This document shows positions 34,996 to 43,796 of a DNA stretch of 64,000 nucleotides, piece after piece. The DNA is from Myxococcales bacterium (GTDB lineage: Bacteria; Myxococcota_A; Polyangia; Polyangiales; Ga0077539), in the NCBI GenBank assembly GCA_030652255.1, contig JAUSAZ010000012.1, forward strand, positions 207,049-271,048, read 5' to 3'. Under the pieces are notes generated by a model. It searched no databases and was not told where the DNA came from. It saw nothing but the letters and a program-made list of their open reading frames with translations. A program made the position numbers and the translations under genes. Each line of letters begins with the position of its first letter. Position 1 is the first letter of the stretch.

Positions 34996-36842
34996 GCCTC
35001 CCGGCCGATCCAGGCCTCGACGTCGTCGGCCATGCGCTCGAAGGTGCCGCCCTCGGAGGTGCCGATCACCTCGCGGCCGTGCACCACGCGCACCGTCACG
35101 TCGAGCTCGACGGGACCCTTCTGCGGCGCGATGGAGGGCAGCTTCGCCACGGCCTCGCGGGCCTGCGCCACGGCCTCGTCGACGCTGAGGTTGCAGCCCG
35201 CCACGATGGCGTCGGCGGAGAGGGGTGAGCCCGTGAGCGAGCGCAGGGTGTCGTTGAAGGTCTTCGCGTTGCCGGGCGCCCAGTAGTGGGCCGCGAGGTC
35301 GGGGCCCACCCGGGGGTTGTCGACGAGGTGTCCGTCGCGCGCGAGGAAGAAGGCCCGCGTCTGGTGCACCGCCATCTCGGCCATCACGTAGCCGTGGTAG
35401 TAGGCGCTCGCCTCGCCCGCGAGCAGGTGCGGCACCGCCAGCACCGGGCGCGTGCCCGCCGAGAGGCCCTGGAGCTCGGTCTCCACCTCGCGGAACATCT
35501 TCAGCACCGCGCCGGGCTTCAGCGCGTCGTCGGCGAACTCGTACAGCCGCCGCTCGGCCATCGGGATGGTGAGCATCGCGCGCACGTCCCACGGGCGCAT
35601 GGGCTGGGCCTCGGCGATGGCCTCCTCGATGAGCGACTGCGGGATGGGCTTTCCCTCTCCGTCCGTGAGGTAGCGCGCGCGCCAGTCGGGGTCTTCGAGC
35701 AGCGAGTCCATGAACATCGACTGCGTCTCGGCGTAGGCCACCGAGGTGGGGGCGAACTCCTGCGCGAAGCACGGCGCGTCGCTCTCGATGTTGCTGAAGT
35801 GCGCCGCGTGGCCGCCCTCGTGGAAGAGGGTCTCGGTGGCGCGCAGCCCGCTGCCGACGGCGCCGCGCACGGCGTTGGCGGTGAAGTTGATGCGCGCCGG
35901 GCGCCAGGTGCCCGCGTCGCGGAAGCCCACCCCGGGGCCGTGCATGAAGCCGTTCTCGTACTTGCCCGCGCGGTCGACGAGGTCGAGCGTGAGGGTGGCG
36001 CCGCGAAACTTCACCCCGAGGCCCGCGAAGGACCTGCCCCAGCGGCGCACCGCGGGCCCGAAGCCGAAGTAGGGGTCGAGCGCGGCGGCGAGCTTGCCTG
36101 CGCGGAGGAAGAGGAAGTTCCAGGGGTCGAGGGCGCCGTCGCCGTGGCGGCGCGCGAAGGACGCGAGCTCGGCGCGGGTGCGCGCGGCGGTGCGCGCGGC
36201 GAGGTCGTCGAGGGCGCCGAAGAGCTCGGCCTTGGTCATGCGCTCGACGGTGTGCACCCGCCACGCGTAGTAGTCCGAGTGCCCGAGCATGCGACCGAGC
36301 TGGTTGCGCTTGCGCACCACGTCGAGGAAGCCGTGCTCCAGCACGAAGGTCTCGATGGAGCGCATGCCCTCGTAGGCGGCCCGGCGGCGCGCGGGGTCGG
36401 CGTCGTTGCGCAGCATGAGGGAGAGCTTGTTGCTCCCGGCGGCCTCGAAGGCCCCGGTGGCCGGGTCGACGAAGCCGAGCTTCATGCCGCCGCGAACCCG
36501 CTGCAGCTCGCCCTCGAGGTGCACGATCTCCTCGGAGAGCGCGCGGGCCTCCGGGAGGTCGATGCTGTTGGCGGCGAAGAGGGCGATCCAGCCGCCGAGG
36601 ACGTGCTGCTGCTGCGCGGTGCCCTCGCGGGCCGACTGGAGGTCGCGCAGCCGGCGCAGGGCGTCGGGGCTCTGGAGGAAGCGGTTCATCCCGATCTCCG
36701 CGGCGGACAGCGCCTTCTGCGCGGCCTCCGGGTCGTCGGCGACGCCCATCTTCACGGACCAGAAGAGGTCTTCCTTGGTGGTGTGGAGCTGGAGGAATTC
36801 GTCCTGCAGCGCGCGCAACGTCGAGGCGAGCGAGGTGATCAT
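34992..36842 (-). CDS. M3-family zinc metallopeptidase (oligoendopeptidase-like)
   Basis: A 616-residue helical peptidase. The zinc motif HEGGH lies in LFHEGGHAAHFSN (about residues 338-350), with a downstream Glu in QEFAPTSVAYAETQS serving as third ligand. The overall helical pattern and length match M3 oligopeptidases (PepF/Dcp relatives), which degrade short peptides in the cytoplasm. No signal peptide. The start at 36842 (MITSLASTL) is preferred; an in-frame codon at 36863 would add seven residues. It is coupled to the THUMP methyltransferase gene and divergent from kinase 2. Confidence 0.92.
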   Translation of the reverse strand: MITSLASTLRALQDEFLQLHTTKEDLFWSVKMGVADDPEAAQKALSAAEIGMNRFLQSPDALRRLRDLQSAREGTAQQQHVLGGWIALFAANSIDLPEARALSEEIVHLEGELQRVRGGMKLGFVDPATGAFEAAGSNKLSLMLRNDADPARRRAAYEGMRSIETFVLEHGFLDVVRKRNQLGRMLGHSDYYAWRVHTVERMTKAELFGALDDLAARTAARTRAELASFARRHGDGALDPWNFLFLRAGKLAAALDPYFGFGPAVRRWGRSFAGLGVKFRGATLTLDLVDRAGKYENGFMHGPGVGFRDAGTWRPARINFTANAVRGAVGSGLRATETLFHEGGHAAHFSNIESDAPCFAQEFAPTSVAYAETQSMFMDSLLEDPDWRARYLTDGEGKPIPQSLIEEAIAEAQPMRPWDVRAMLTIPMAERRLYEFADDALKPGAVLKMFREVETELQGLSAGTRPVLAVPHLLAGEASAYYHGYVMAEMAVHQTRAFFLARDGHLVDNPRVGPDLAAHYWAPGNAKTFNDTLRSLTGSPLSADAIVAGCNLSVDEAVAQAREAVAKLPSIAPQKGPVELDVTVRVVHGREVIGTSEGGTFERMADDVEAWIGREA

Positions 36843-36889
36843 CGGGGGGGCAAAACCTACCACACGAGCGCGCGGGCCCGACGCGGCCC

Positions 36890-36919
36890 TTGCACCTACA
36901 CCGAGCCTCCCTCTAGGCT
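36890..36919 (+). promoter_or_regulatory. Promoter of kinase 2
   Basis: TTGCAC (36890-36895) and TAGGCT (36914-36919), 18 bases apart. The GTG start at 36928 begins 9 bases after the -10, so the message is probably leaderless or nearly so. Confidence 0.4.
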
Positions 36920-36927
36920 CCCTGGCC

Positions 36928-38565
36928 GTGTACGAGGGCGAACGCTTCGGGCCCTACGTTCTCCGCGAAAAGATCGCGCAGGGGGGCATGGCGGAGATCT
37001 ACTTCGGCGAGCGCCGGGGTGCCCACGATTTCCGCCGCGAGGTGTGCATCAAGCGCATCCGCCCCAACCTCTGCGGCGACCCCTCCTTCGTGGAGATGTT
37101 CATCGACGAGGCGCGCATCTGCTCGCGGCTGCGGCACAGCAACATCGTCGCCATCGACGACTTCGGCAACACCGACGGTCAGCTCTACATCTGCATGGAG
37201 TGGGTGCACGGCACGGACGTCGGCCGGCTGCTGAAGCGCCTCGCCGCCGAGGGGCGGCGCATGCCCGTCGACGCGGCGCTCTTCGTGCTCTCCGAGGTGC
37301 TGCGGGGCCTGGAGTACGCCCACGGCAAGCACGACCAGGGGGTGGCGCTCGACATCGTCCACCGCGACGTCACGCCCCACAACATCCTCGTCAGCTACGC
37401 GGGCGAGGTGAAGCTCTCGGACTTCGGCATCGCCAAGGCCACCTCCCGGCTGCACCAGACCCAGGGCGACCTCGTGAAGGGCAAGCTCGCCTACATGGCC
37501 CCGGAGCAGGCCACGGGGAAGGCCCTCGACGGCCGCACCGACCTCTTCGCGCTCGGCATCTGCGCCTTCGAGATCCTCACCGGGCAGCGGCCCTTCCTGG
37601 GCAAGGACCGCGAGGTGATCCTCACGATGCTGCGCGGCGAGCGCGCGGCGCTGCGCACCCTGCGCCCCGACATCCCCGCCGCGGTCGAGAAGTGGGTCGA
37701 CACGCTGCTGCGCCTCCCGATGGACCAGCGCTTCCCCACCGCCGCCGCGGCCCTCGACGCGATGCAGGCGATCCCCTTCGCCACCGGGGCGCGCTCGCTC
37801 ACCGCGCTGCTGAGCGAGTTCTACCCCGACCAGGCTTCTGTCGTGACGCCCGCCGTGGGCGGGGCTCCCCCCGCGCCCGCGGTCGCGCTCGACTCCACGC
37901 GCCCGCAGCGCCCCGTCGCCGCGGTCACCGCCGTGCTCCCCGCGGTCGACGCGGTTGAGGAGTCCACCGACGAGACCGCCATCACCCCGCCGCCGGTGTT
38001 CACCCCGCTGCCGCCGCCCATCGCGCCGACCGCCACCAGCGCCCCCGTGGCCTACACGCCGCCCTCCGCCGCGGCAACCCCCGCCGCCGCGTCGCCGCCG
38101 CCCCGCTGGGCCCGCCGCCTCGCGCTCCCGGTGGCCCTCACCGCCCTCGCCGTACTGGGCGTCACCGCCGCGCTCGCCCTGCAATCGCCACCGGCGGCCG
38201 TGCAGCCCTCTCCGGCGCCTGTGCATGCCTCTCCGACGCCTATGCATGCCTCTCCGACGCCTATGCAAGTACCCACGGCGCCTGTGCAAGTGCCCACGGC
38301 GCCTGTGCAAGTGCCCGCGGCGCCTGTGCAAGCGCCCGCAGCGTCCGCGCCCGTCGAAGTCGCGCCAGCGAGCGTCACGGTGACGGTGCAGCCCTGGGGT
38401 GGCGCGACCCTGGACGGGCGATCGATCCCGACGGGGCGCTCGGTGCGGGTGCCTGCGGGGGTGCACACCGTCGCGGCCAGCCAGCCGGGCGGGCGCAGCA
38501 CGTCTCGACGCATCACCCTCGCGCCTGGGGAGAGCGCGCGCGTGCGTCTGGAGATCCCCCGGTAG
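36928..38565 (+). CDS. Membrane Ser/Thr protein kinase
   Basis: A 545-residue Hanks-type kinase. Gly loop QGGMAEIYFG, Lys42 in CIKRIRP, catalytic HRDVTPHN (about 144-151, where the usual Lys of HRDLKPEN is Thr), SDFGIAK and AYMAPEQ. The His-Arg-Asp-Val-Thr variant is frequent in myxobacterial kinases, so activity is likely. A Pro-rich linker, one membrane helix (about 392-412), a 21-bp-repeat-encoded PV-rich stalk and a PEGA-like end (VTVTVQPWGGATLDGRSIPT) follow. The GTG start is supported by the promoter spacing. A strong hairpin begins at the stop codon. Confidence 0.94.
   Translation: MYEGERFGPYVLREKIAQGGMAEIYFGERRGAHDFRREVCIKRIRPNLCGDPSFVEMFIDEARICSRLRHSNIVAIDDFGNTDGQLYICMEWVHGTDVGRLLKRLAAEGRRMPVDAALFVLSEVLRGLEYAHGKHDQGVALDIVHRDVTPHNILVSYAGEVKLSDFGIAKATSRLHQTQGDLVKGKLAYMAPEQATGKALDGRTDLFALGICAFEILTGQRPFLGKDREVILTMLRGERAALRTLRPDIPAAVEKWVDTLLRLPMDQRFPTAAAALDAMQAIPFATGARSLTALLSEFYPDQASVVTPAVGGAPPAPAVALDSTRPQRPVAAVTAVLPAVDAVEESTDETAITPPPVFTPLPPPIAPTATSAPVAYTPPSAAATPAAASPPPRWARRLALPVALTALAVLGVTAALALQSPPAAVQPSPAPVHASPTPMHASPTPMQVPTAPVQVPTAPVQVPAAPVQAPAASAPVEVAPASVTVTVQPWGGATLDGRSIPTGRSVRVPAGVHTVAASQPGGRSTSRRITLAPGESARVRLEIPR
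38197..38343 (+). repeat. Seven 21-bp tandem units in the kinase 2 stalk
   Basis: Seven in-register units encode heptapeptides such as PVHASPT, PMHASPT, PVQVPTA and PVQVPAA just outside the membrane helix. Neighbouring copies are the most alike, consistent with recent stepwise duplication. Confidence 0.9.
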
Positions 38566-38585
38566 CACTCCATCGGAGGAGTGCT
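38564..38585 (+). terminator. Strong hairpin at the kinase 2 stop codon
   Basis: AGCACTCC (38564-38571) and GGAGTGCT (38578-38585) form a perfect 8-bp stem with a 6-base loop; the stem starts within the TAG stop. A second hairpin, GGGCGG/CCGCCC, follows at 38594-38610. No U-run. Confidence 0.45.
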
Positions 38586-38593
38586 GACGAGTC

Positions 38594-38823
38594 GGGCGGA
38601 TCGACCGCCCACACAGCGATCACCGGCCTCGCCCTCCGAGGGGAGCACCCGCCCACGTCCTCCCAGCGCGTCCGACCCGGAGCGACGGCCCCGGGTCTCC
38701 GGACGTCGGGGTGCCCGCTCTCGCACGTCGCTTCGCGACGGTGAGGGCGGGGACTGGGGACGTGGGCGGGTGTTCCCCCTCGGAGGCCGGGTGACCGCAC
38801 GCGTGGGTAGCGCCCGTCACCCG
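38594..38823 (+). ncRNA. Densely structured intergenic region before the Ppx/GppA gene
   Basis: This 306-base gap contains no gene but several nested stems. GGGCGG/CCGCCC occupies 38594-38610. A long stem of about 26 bp pairs 38633-38660 with 38758-38786, including 15 uninterrupted pairs (CACCCGCCCACGTCC at 38646-38660). Inside it are two hairpins: 38670-38680 with 38691-38704 (11 bp, 3-base bulge), and CGTCGC/GCGACG at 38726-38740 with a 3-base loop. Finally CGGGTGAC/GTCACCCG pairs 38788-38795 with 38816-38823. This looks like a multi-branch RNA, either a leader of the phosphatase gene or a separate small RNA. The strand is inferred from the flanking genes. No known family recognised. Confidence 0.45.
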
Positions 38824-38871
38824 ACCGTCGCCCACGGCGGGCCCGATCTGTCGTAAGGAGTGGGCAATCCA

Positions 38872-40431
38872 ATGCCCCGCTTCGCAGCCATCGATGTCGG
38901 CTCCAACGCGATGCGCCTCCGGGTCGTCGAGGCGCTCTCCCCCGATCAGGTGCGCGAGGTCGCCGCCGAGCGCGCTCCGGTGCGCCTCGGGCACGACGTC
39001 TTCCTCACCGGGCGGCTCGCGCCCTCCGCGGCGCTCGAGGCCGTCGACGCGCTCAAGGCCTTCCGCGAGGTGATGAAGGAGGCCGGGGTCGACGGCTACC
39101 GCGCCGTGGCCACCAGCGCCGTGCGCGAGGCGCAGAACGCCGACCTGCTCATCGAGCGCGCCGAGCGCGAGGCGGGCATCAAGCTCGACGTCATCGAAGG
39201 CGTCGAGGAGGCGCGGCTGGTGCTCGTGGCCGTGCGCCACGCGGTCAACCTCAAGGGCCGGCGCGCGCTGCTGGTGGACATCGGCGGCGGCAGCGTCGAG
39301 CTCACCCTGCTCACCGACCAGGCGCCGCACGCGTCGGTGTCGCTCCCGATGGGCACCGTGCGGCTCCACGAGGCCTTCCTCGACCACGAGAGCGCCGTGT
39401 CCACCGAGCGCCGCGCCCTCCTGATGGAGTACATCGAGCGCTCCCTGGGCGAGGCGGAGTTCCTCCCCGGGTCGAAGCCCGAGCTGGTGGTGGCGACGGG
39501 CGGCAACGCCGAGGCCATCGCGGCGCTGTGCCCCTTCGCCACCGACGACGGCAACGGCATCGACGTCGCCGCCATGCTCACGCTGCGCGACGAGATGGCC
39601 GCCCTCACCCCGCGCGCCCGCCGCGAGCGCTACGGCCTCCGGGGCGACCGCGCGGACGTCATCGTTCCCGCCCTCTTCGTGCTCTCCGCGGTGGCCGAGG
39701 CCGCGGGCGCCACCAGCATCACCACCCCCGGCGTCGGGCTGAAGGACGGCATCCTGGCCGAGCTCGTCGACCGCGCGTTTCGCGTGTGGGACGTGCCCGG
39801 CGAGGCCGCCGAGGTCGAGGCCCAGGCCCTCGCGCTCGGGCGCAAGTACCGCTTCGACGAGGCCCACGCGAAGCACGTCGCGGCCATGTCCCTCTCGCTC
39901 TTCGACCAGTGCGCCGACCTGCACCACCTCGGGCCCGAGGAGCGCTCGCTGCTCAAGCTCGCCGCCCTCCTGCACGACGTCGGCGACTTCGTGGGCTTCG
40001 ACGCGCACCACAAGCACACCTACTACCTCGTCACGCACTCCGACCTCATGGGCCTGTCGCCCGAGCAGAAGGAGGTCGTGGCCAACGTGGCGCGCTACCA
40101 CCGCAAGTCGCTGCCCGACCTGTCGCACCCGGGCTACCGCAAGCTCGATCGGCGGCTGCGCACGGTGGTGCGCAAGCTCGCGGCGCTCCTGCGCGTGGCC
40201 GACGCCTTCGACCGCGAGCACCAGGGCAAGGTGCTCGACGTAGCGGTGCGCATCACGCCGGGGCGGCTGTCGCTGCGGGCCACGCCCAACCCCCTCACCA
40301 CGGGCAACCGCGACCTCTCCCTCGAACGCTGGACCGCGCTGCGAAAGGCCGACCTGATGGAGGAGGTCTTCGCGTGCGAGGTGAAGGTCGACGGGGCCGA
40401 GGGGATGGCGCCGACGAAGTCGTTCCAGTAG
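38872..40431 (+). CDS. Ppx/GppA phosphatase with C-terminal HD-like domain
   Basis: A 519-residue protein. The actin-like ASKHA core shows FAAIDVGSNAMRLRVVE, ATSAVREAQNAD, LLVDIGGGSVELTLL and LPMGTVRLHEAF. The C-terminal part has the HD-type AALLHDVGDFVGF and HHKHTYYLV. The family hydrolyses polyphosphate or converts pppGpp to ppGpp; sequence alone does not decide between Ppx and GppA. AAGGAG precedes the ATG at 38872 by 11 bases; a GTG at 38860 overlaps that site and is less likely. It follows the structured intergenic region. Confidence 0.93.
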   Translation: MPRFAAIDVGSNAMRLRVVEALSPDQVREVAAERAPVRLGHDVFLTGRLAPSAALEAVDALKAFREVMKEAGVDGYRAVATSAVREAQNADLLIERAEREAGIKLDVIEGVEEARLVLVAVRHAVNLKGRRALLVDIGGGSVELTLLTDQAPHASVSLPMGTVRLHEAFLDHESAVSTERRALLMEYIERSLGEAEFLPGSKPELVVATGGNAEAIAALCPFATDDGNGIDVAAMLTLRDEMAALTPRARRERYGLRGDRADVIVPALFVLSAVAEAAGATSITTPGVGLKDGILAELVDRAFRVWDVPGEAAEVEAQALALGRKYRFDEAHAKHVAAMSLSLFDQCADLHHLGPEERSLLKLAALLHDVGDFVGFDAHHKHTYYLVTHSDLMGLSPEQKEVVANVARYHRKSLPDLSHPGYRKLDRRLRTVVRKLAALLRVADAFDREHQGKVLDVAVRITPGRLSLRATPNPLTTGNRDLSLERWTALRKADLMEEVFACEVKVDGAEGMAPTKSFQ

Positions 40432-40442
40432 CGCCGACGGCG

Positions 40443-40472
40443 TTGACAGCGCTCCCGCGCATCGCGGAGAAA
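40443..40472 (+). promoter_or_regulatory. Candidate promoter of the T6SS cargo operon
   Basis: A perfect TTGACA (40443-40448) and a poor -10 (GAGAAA, 40467-40472) 18 bases apart, just before the ATG at 40480. The spacing would give a near-leaderless message. Confidence 0.35.
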
Positions 40473-40479
40473 CACAGGG

Positions 40480-41508
40480 ATGGAGCTGGTGAACCGCACG
40501 GCCCTCCCGGCGGCGTGTGGGGTGGGGGACGGGTGGGACGACGATCACCAGGCCGGCGTGGTCACCGCCAAGGCCACGTTCACCTATGAGCCCGGCGAGG
40601 GCCTCGCGCTCGACACACAATCCCCGCTGCCCCTCTTCGACGACGACGAGCCCACGCGCTGGGGCGTGATCCCCCGCGACGACCTCCCGAGGGAGGGCGA
40701 TGACTTCGAGGTGATCTTCCTCGGCTGCGCGCACGCCCCCCGCGGCGCCGCGGTCGGGGCCATGGAGGTCTCGCTCTCCGTGGGCGACGTCGAGCGCCGC
40801 CTCGCGGTCTTCGGCCGACGCTGCTGGACCGACGACGCGCCCGGCGCCCCGGAGGCCTTCCGCGCGATGCCCCTCACCTGGCAGAACGCCTTCGGCGGCG
40901 CGTGCGAGGCGCTGGTCGACCGCGACGCGCCGGTGATCCTCGCCGACGCGCGCAACCCCGCGGGCAAGGGCTTCGACCCCGCCCCGCAGGCGCGGGCGCT
41001 GGGGGAGTTCCTGCGCTGCCCGGCGGGCTATCCCTCGCTCGACCCCTCGCTGGAGCTGCCCAACGTCGAGTCGCCCGAGCACCTCGTCCGCCGCCGCGAC
41101 GACGCGCCCGAGCCTGCGTCCTGGGCCACGCTCCCGCTCGCGTCGGCCGCCCACGCGCGCCGGATGTTCGACCTGGAGCGCTCGGAGTCCGACGGGCGCC
41201 CGGTGTTCACCGAGCAGCGCTTCCACCGCGCGGTGCCCGGGTGGGTGATCCCCGCGCCCGGCGAAGGCGCGGAGGTGGTGATGCGCGGCCTCGACCCGGC
41301 GGGCGAGGTGCGCTTCACGCTGCCCACGCTGCGGGTGTGGGCGGACTTCGACGTGGGCGGCGCGCGCACGACGGTGGCGCTCGCGCCGCAGACGATGGTC
41401 ATCCTCGGGGAGAAGCGCACGGTGACGGTGACGTACCGCGCGCACATCCACCTGCGGCGGGTCGACGAGGTCGAGAAGAGCGTGCGGCTGCGCGTGGAGC
41501 AGCCATGA
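40480..41508 (+). CDS. DUF2169 protein, T6SS cargo adaptor
   Basis: A 342-residue protein with the DUF2169 pattern: MELVNRTALPAA, VTAKATFTYEPG, PLTWQNAFGGACE and NPAGKGFDP, LPNVESPE, and FHRAVPGWVIP. DUF2169 proteins accompany VgrG/PAAR and T6SS effectors; one Agrobacterium member stabilises its cognate effector and PAAR. It is cytoplasmic and first of three genes with tight spacing (16 bases to the PAAR-like gene), so it probably acts as a loading adaptor. Confidence 0.88.
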   Translation: MELVNRTALPAACGVGDGWDDDHQAGVVTAKATFTYEPGEGLALDTQSPLPLFDDDEPTRWGVIPRDDLPREGDDFEVIFLGCAHAPRGAAVGAMEVSLSVGDVERRLAVFGRRCWTDDAPGAPEAFRAMPLTWQNAFGGACEALVDRDAPVILADARNPAGKGFDPAPQARALGEFLRCPAGYPSLDPSLELPNVESPEHLVRRRDDAPEPASWATLPLASAAHARRMFDLERSESDGRPVFTEQRFHRAVPGWVIPAPGEGAEVVMRGLDPAGEVRFTLPTLRVWADFDVGGARTTVALAPQTMVILGEKRTVTVTYRAHIHLRRVDEVEKSVRLRVEQP

Positions 41509-41524
41509 CGCGAGGGGGCGGCGC

Positions 41525-42577
41525 ATGATCGGGGTGAAGGTCAACATCGGCACCGACCTGAGCGCGGGGGTGCTGCTGCACAACGTGCTGCTGCCGCCGG
41601 CCATCCCGGTGCCCGTCCCGAGCGTCTCGCTCGAGCTGCCGGTCAACCAGGACTGGCTCCCTGGCGAGCTCAACAACCAGCACAAGCGCACCACCACCGT
41701 GCGCCACAGCGGCCGGAGCATCGTGCTGGAGGGCCACGACTGCGGCGCGCTCATCATGGACGTGACGCCGCTGTTTCCGGCCAACGCGTACTACCTGCTG
41801 ATGTGGCCCTTCTCGAGCCGCAAGATCCTCTTCAGCGCGAGCACCGTGCAGGCCGACACGGCGCCCATCGGCTGCGCGGCGGCGTGGCTGCCGATGATGA
41901 CCTGCGGCGACCCGCTCTCGGGCCCCACCGCCCTCGCCCTCACCTCCATGAGAAACACCGTCGAGGTCGGCATGACGGGCGCCGACGTCGCCATCGGCCT
42001 CGCCTACGCCGCCGCGTCGGTGGCCCTCGACCTCATCTTCAACAAGATCAGCGGCGCGGGCATCGTGCAGCAGGTGCGGCAGGCCGCCAGCCGCAGCGCC
42101 CTGCGCGCCGCGAGCGGGGCGGCCGCGCGTCGGGCCGCGTGGGCGGCGGGTGGCCGCGCGGTGCGCGAGCCGGCCCGGCGGGTGGTGGTGCGCACGGTGC
42201 GCCGCGAGCTGCCGGGTCGGGTGGTGGGCTTCGACAGCCCTGCCAGCGCGGCGCGGCGGGGCATCGCCATCGGCATCGACTCGGCGGCCTCGCACGCCCG
42301 CGCCGGCGAGGCCCACGCGCCCAACGCGGGCGACTGGACCGCCACGCACACCGTCGGCGTCCCCTTCGCCAACGCGTCGGGCAGCGTGACCGCCAGCGAC
42401 AACGCCGACCGGCGGGGCACCGCCGGCCAGGGGAGCCTGGGCAACCGGCAGGTGGCCATCACACCAGCGGGTGACCTCGTGCGCACGCGCAACAGCGTGA
42501 CCGTGGCCACCCCCGTCGACGACACCATCCCCGCGCCCGTGCGGGTGCGTCCGCCCCGCGGGGGGCACCACCGATGA
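41525..42577 (+). CDS. PAAR-like/DUF4150-type T6SS tip protein
   Basis: A 350-residue protein between two DUF2169 genes. The N-terminal part (VKVNIGTDLSAGVLLHNVLLPPAIPVP, GHDCGALIMDVTP) contains the Gly, His and Cys placement expected of a PAAR-like spike tip, followed by a hydrophobic stretch (TGADVAIGLAYAAASVALDL, about 155-175) as in pre-toxin membrane segments, and a basic Ala/Arg-rich and Gly-rich C-terminus with no toxin motif known to me. The assignment rests on context plus the weak pattern. Its stop overlaps the next ATG by four bases (ATGA). Confidence 0.62.
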   Translation: MIGVKVNIGTDLSAGVLLHNVLLPPAIPVPVPSVSLELPVNQDWLPGELNNQHKRTTTVRHSGRSIVLEGHDCGALIMDVTPLFPANAYYLLMWPFSSRKILFSASTVQADTAPIGCAAAWLPMMTCGDPLSGPTALALTSMRNTVEVGMTGADVAIGLAYAAASVALDLIFNKISGAGIVQQVRQAASRSALRAASGAAARRAAWAAGGRAVREPARRVVVRTVRRELPGRVVGFDSPASAARRGIAIGIDSAASHARAGEAHAPNAGDWTATHTVGVPFANASGSVTASDNADRRGTAGQGSLGNRQVAITPAGDLVRTRNSVTVATPVDDTIPAPVRVRPPRGGHHR

Positions 42578-43782
42578 GGCCGCACCCGTCGGTGAAGCTC
42601 TGGCTCACGCCGCCGTCGAGCGACCCTCCGCAGGTGATCGTGTTCGTGAAGGTCACCTGGCGCATCACGCCGCGGGGCCTGGAGCGCGACGCCCCCGCCC
42701 CGCTCGACCCGGGCTTCCTCGATGGTCCACCGAACTTCCTCCCCGGCACCGACGCGTGGCCGGAGAAGGCCGCCACGGACGTCGTGGTGCTCGGGGCCGC
42801 GTACGCCCGCGACGGCCGCCCGGTGCGCGCCCGCACGGTGTCCGTGCAGGTCGGCGAGGACCTCGTGCGCGTCGAGGCGCTCGGCCCGCGGATCGTGCGA
42901 TGGCGCGACGGCGAGGACCCGGTCTTCCCCGACCCGGAGCCCTTCACCCGCGTCGACCTCGCCTATCGCAACGCCTACGGCGGCTGCGACCCGCGCGTCC
43001 CCGTCGCCGACGACGACCTCCCCCGCACGGAGCTCGACCACCCCGGGCGCTACCCCCGCAACCCCTTCGGCCAGGGTTACGTCGTGCTGACCGACGCGCC
43101 CGACCGCGACGTGATCCTCCCGCAGCTCGAAGACCCGGACGACGCCCTCACCGCCGCGCGCTTCTTCGTGCGCGACCCCGCGCGCTGGTACCTCCAGCCC
43201 CGCCCCGCGTCGCTCGGTTGGGTGCACCCGGTGATGTTCCCTCGCTCGGTGTGGTTCGACGTGCGGGTCGACGCGTGGTTCCCCTCGCCCGACGACCACC
43301 GCCTCGCGGAGGTGCGCGACGACGACCTCCCCGACGGCTGGCGCGACTTCCTCGCCGTCGAGCCCGACGAGCCCGTCTCCCCGCACCCATGGTTCGCCCA
43401 GGAGGCCTCCCGCGGCCTCGTCTTCCACGACCTCGACGAGCACACCCCGGTCACCCTCGTCGGCCTGCACCCCGAGCTCGACGTGCTGCGCTTCGCCCTC
43501 CCCGCGGCGCCGCGCATCGTCGTCGACGTCGAGGGCGAGCGCGCAGCCCCGACGCCGCGGCTGCACCACCTCGTGTGCGAGCCCGACGCCCTCCAGGTGC
43601 GCTGCACCTACGCCGTCAGCCACCCGCTGCCCCGGCGCTACATCCCCGGCGTGCACAAGCACATCCCCGTCGCCGCGCAGGTCGACGACGGCGAGTGGAT
43701 CGCCTACGAGGCGCCGCCCACGGTGCTGGGCAAGCTCAAGGCCGCCGGGCTCGACCCGCTGACCTTCCTGCGCCGCGCGTAG
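42574..43782 (+). CDS. Second DUF2169 protein
   Basis: A 402-residue DUF2169 homologue, longer than the first copy. It has KLWLTPPSSDPPQVIVFVKV, FTRVDLAYRNAYGG, RYPRNPFGQGYV and LPQLEDPDD, matching PLTWQNAFGG, NPAGKG and LPNVESPE in the gene at 40480. Overall the two are highly diverged, so this is not a recent duplication. Two adaptors flanking one PAAR-like gene suggest that each serves a different partner. Its ATG overlaps the PAAR-like stop. It converges with the DUF6484-like gene, 14 bases apart. Confidence 0.85.
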   Translation: MRPHPSVKLWLTPPSSDPPQVIVFVKVTWRITPRGLERDAPAPLDPGFLDGPPNFLPGTDAWPEKAATDVVVLGAAYARDGRPVRARTVSVQVGEDLVRVEALGPRIVRWRDGEDPVFPDPEPFTRVDLAYRNAYGGCDPRVPVADDDLPRTELDHPGRYPRNPFGQGYVVLTDAPDRDVILPQLEDPDDALTAARFFVRDPARWYLQPRPASLGWVHPVMFPRSVWFDVRVDAWFPSPDDHRLAEVRDDDLPDGWRDFLAVEPDEPVSPHPWFAQEASRGLVFHDLDEHTPVTLVGLHPELDVLRFALPAAPRIVVDVEGERAAPTPRLHHLVCEPDALQVRCTYAVSHPLPRRYIPGVHKHIPVAAQVDDGEWIAYEAPPTVLGKLKAAGLDPLTFLRRA

Positions 43783-43796
43783 CCCCCCCCTCCCCT

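Noticed and set aside
38620-41784. A 1054-residue minus-strand reading frame across the Ppx and DUF2169 genes
   Set aside because: It is the antisense of two genes with clear conserved motifs; such long empty frames are common in DNA of this GC content.
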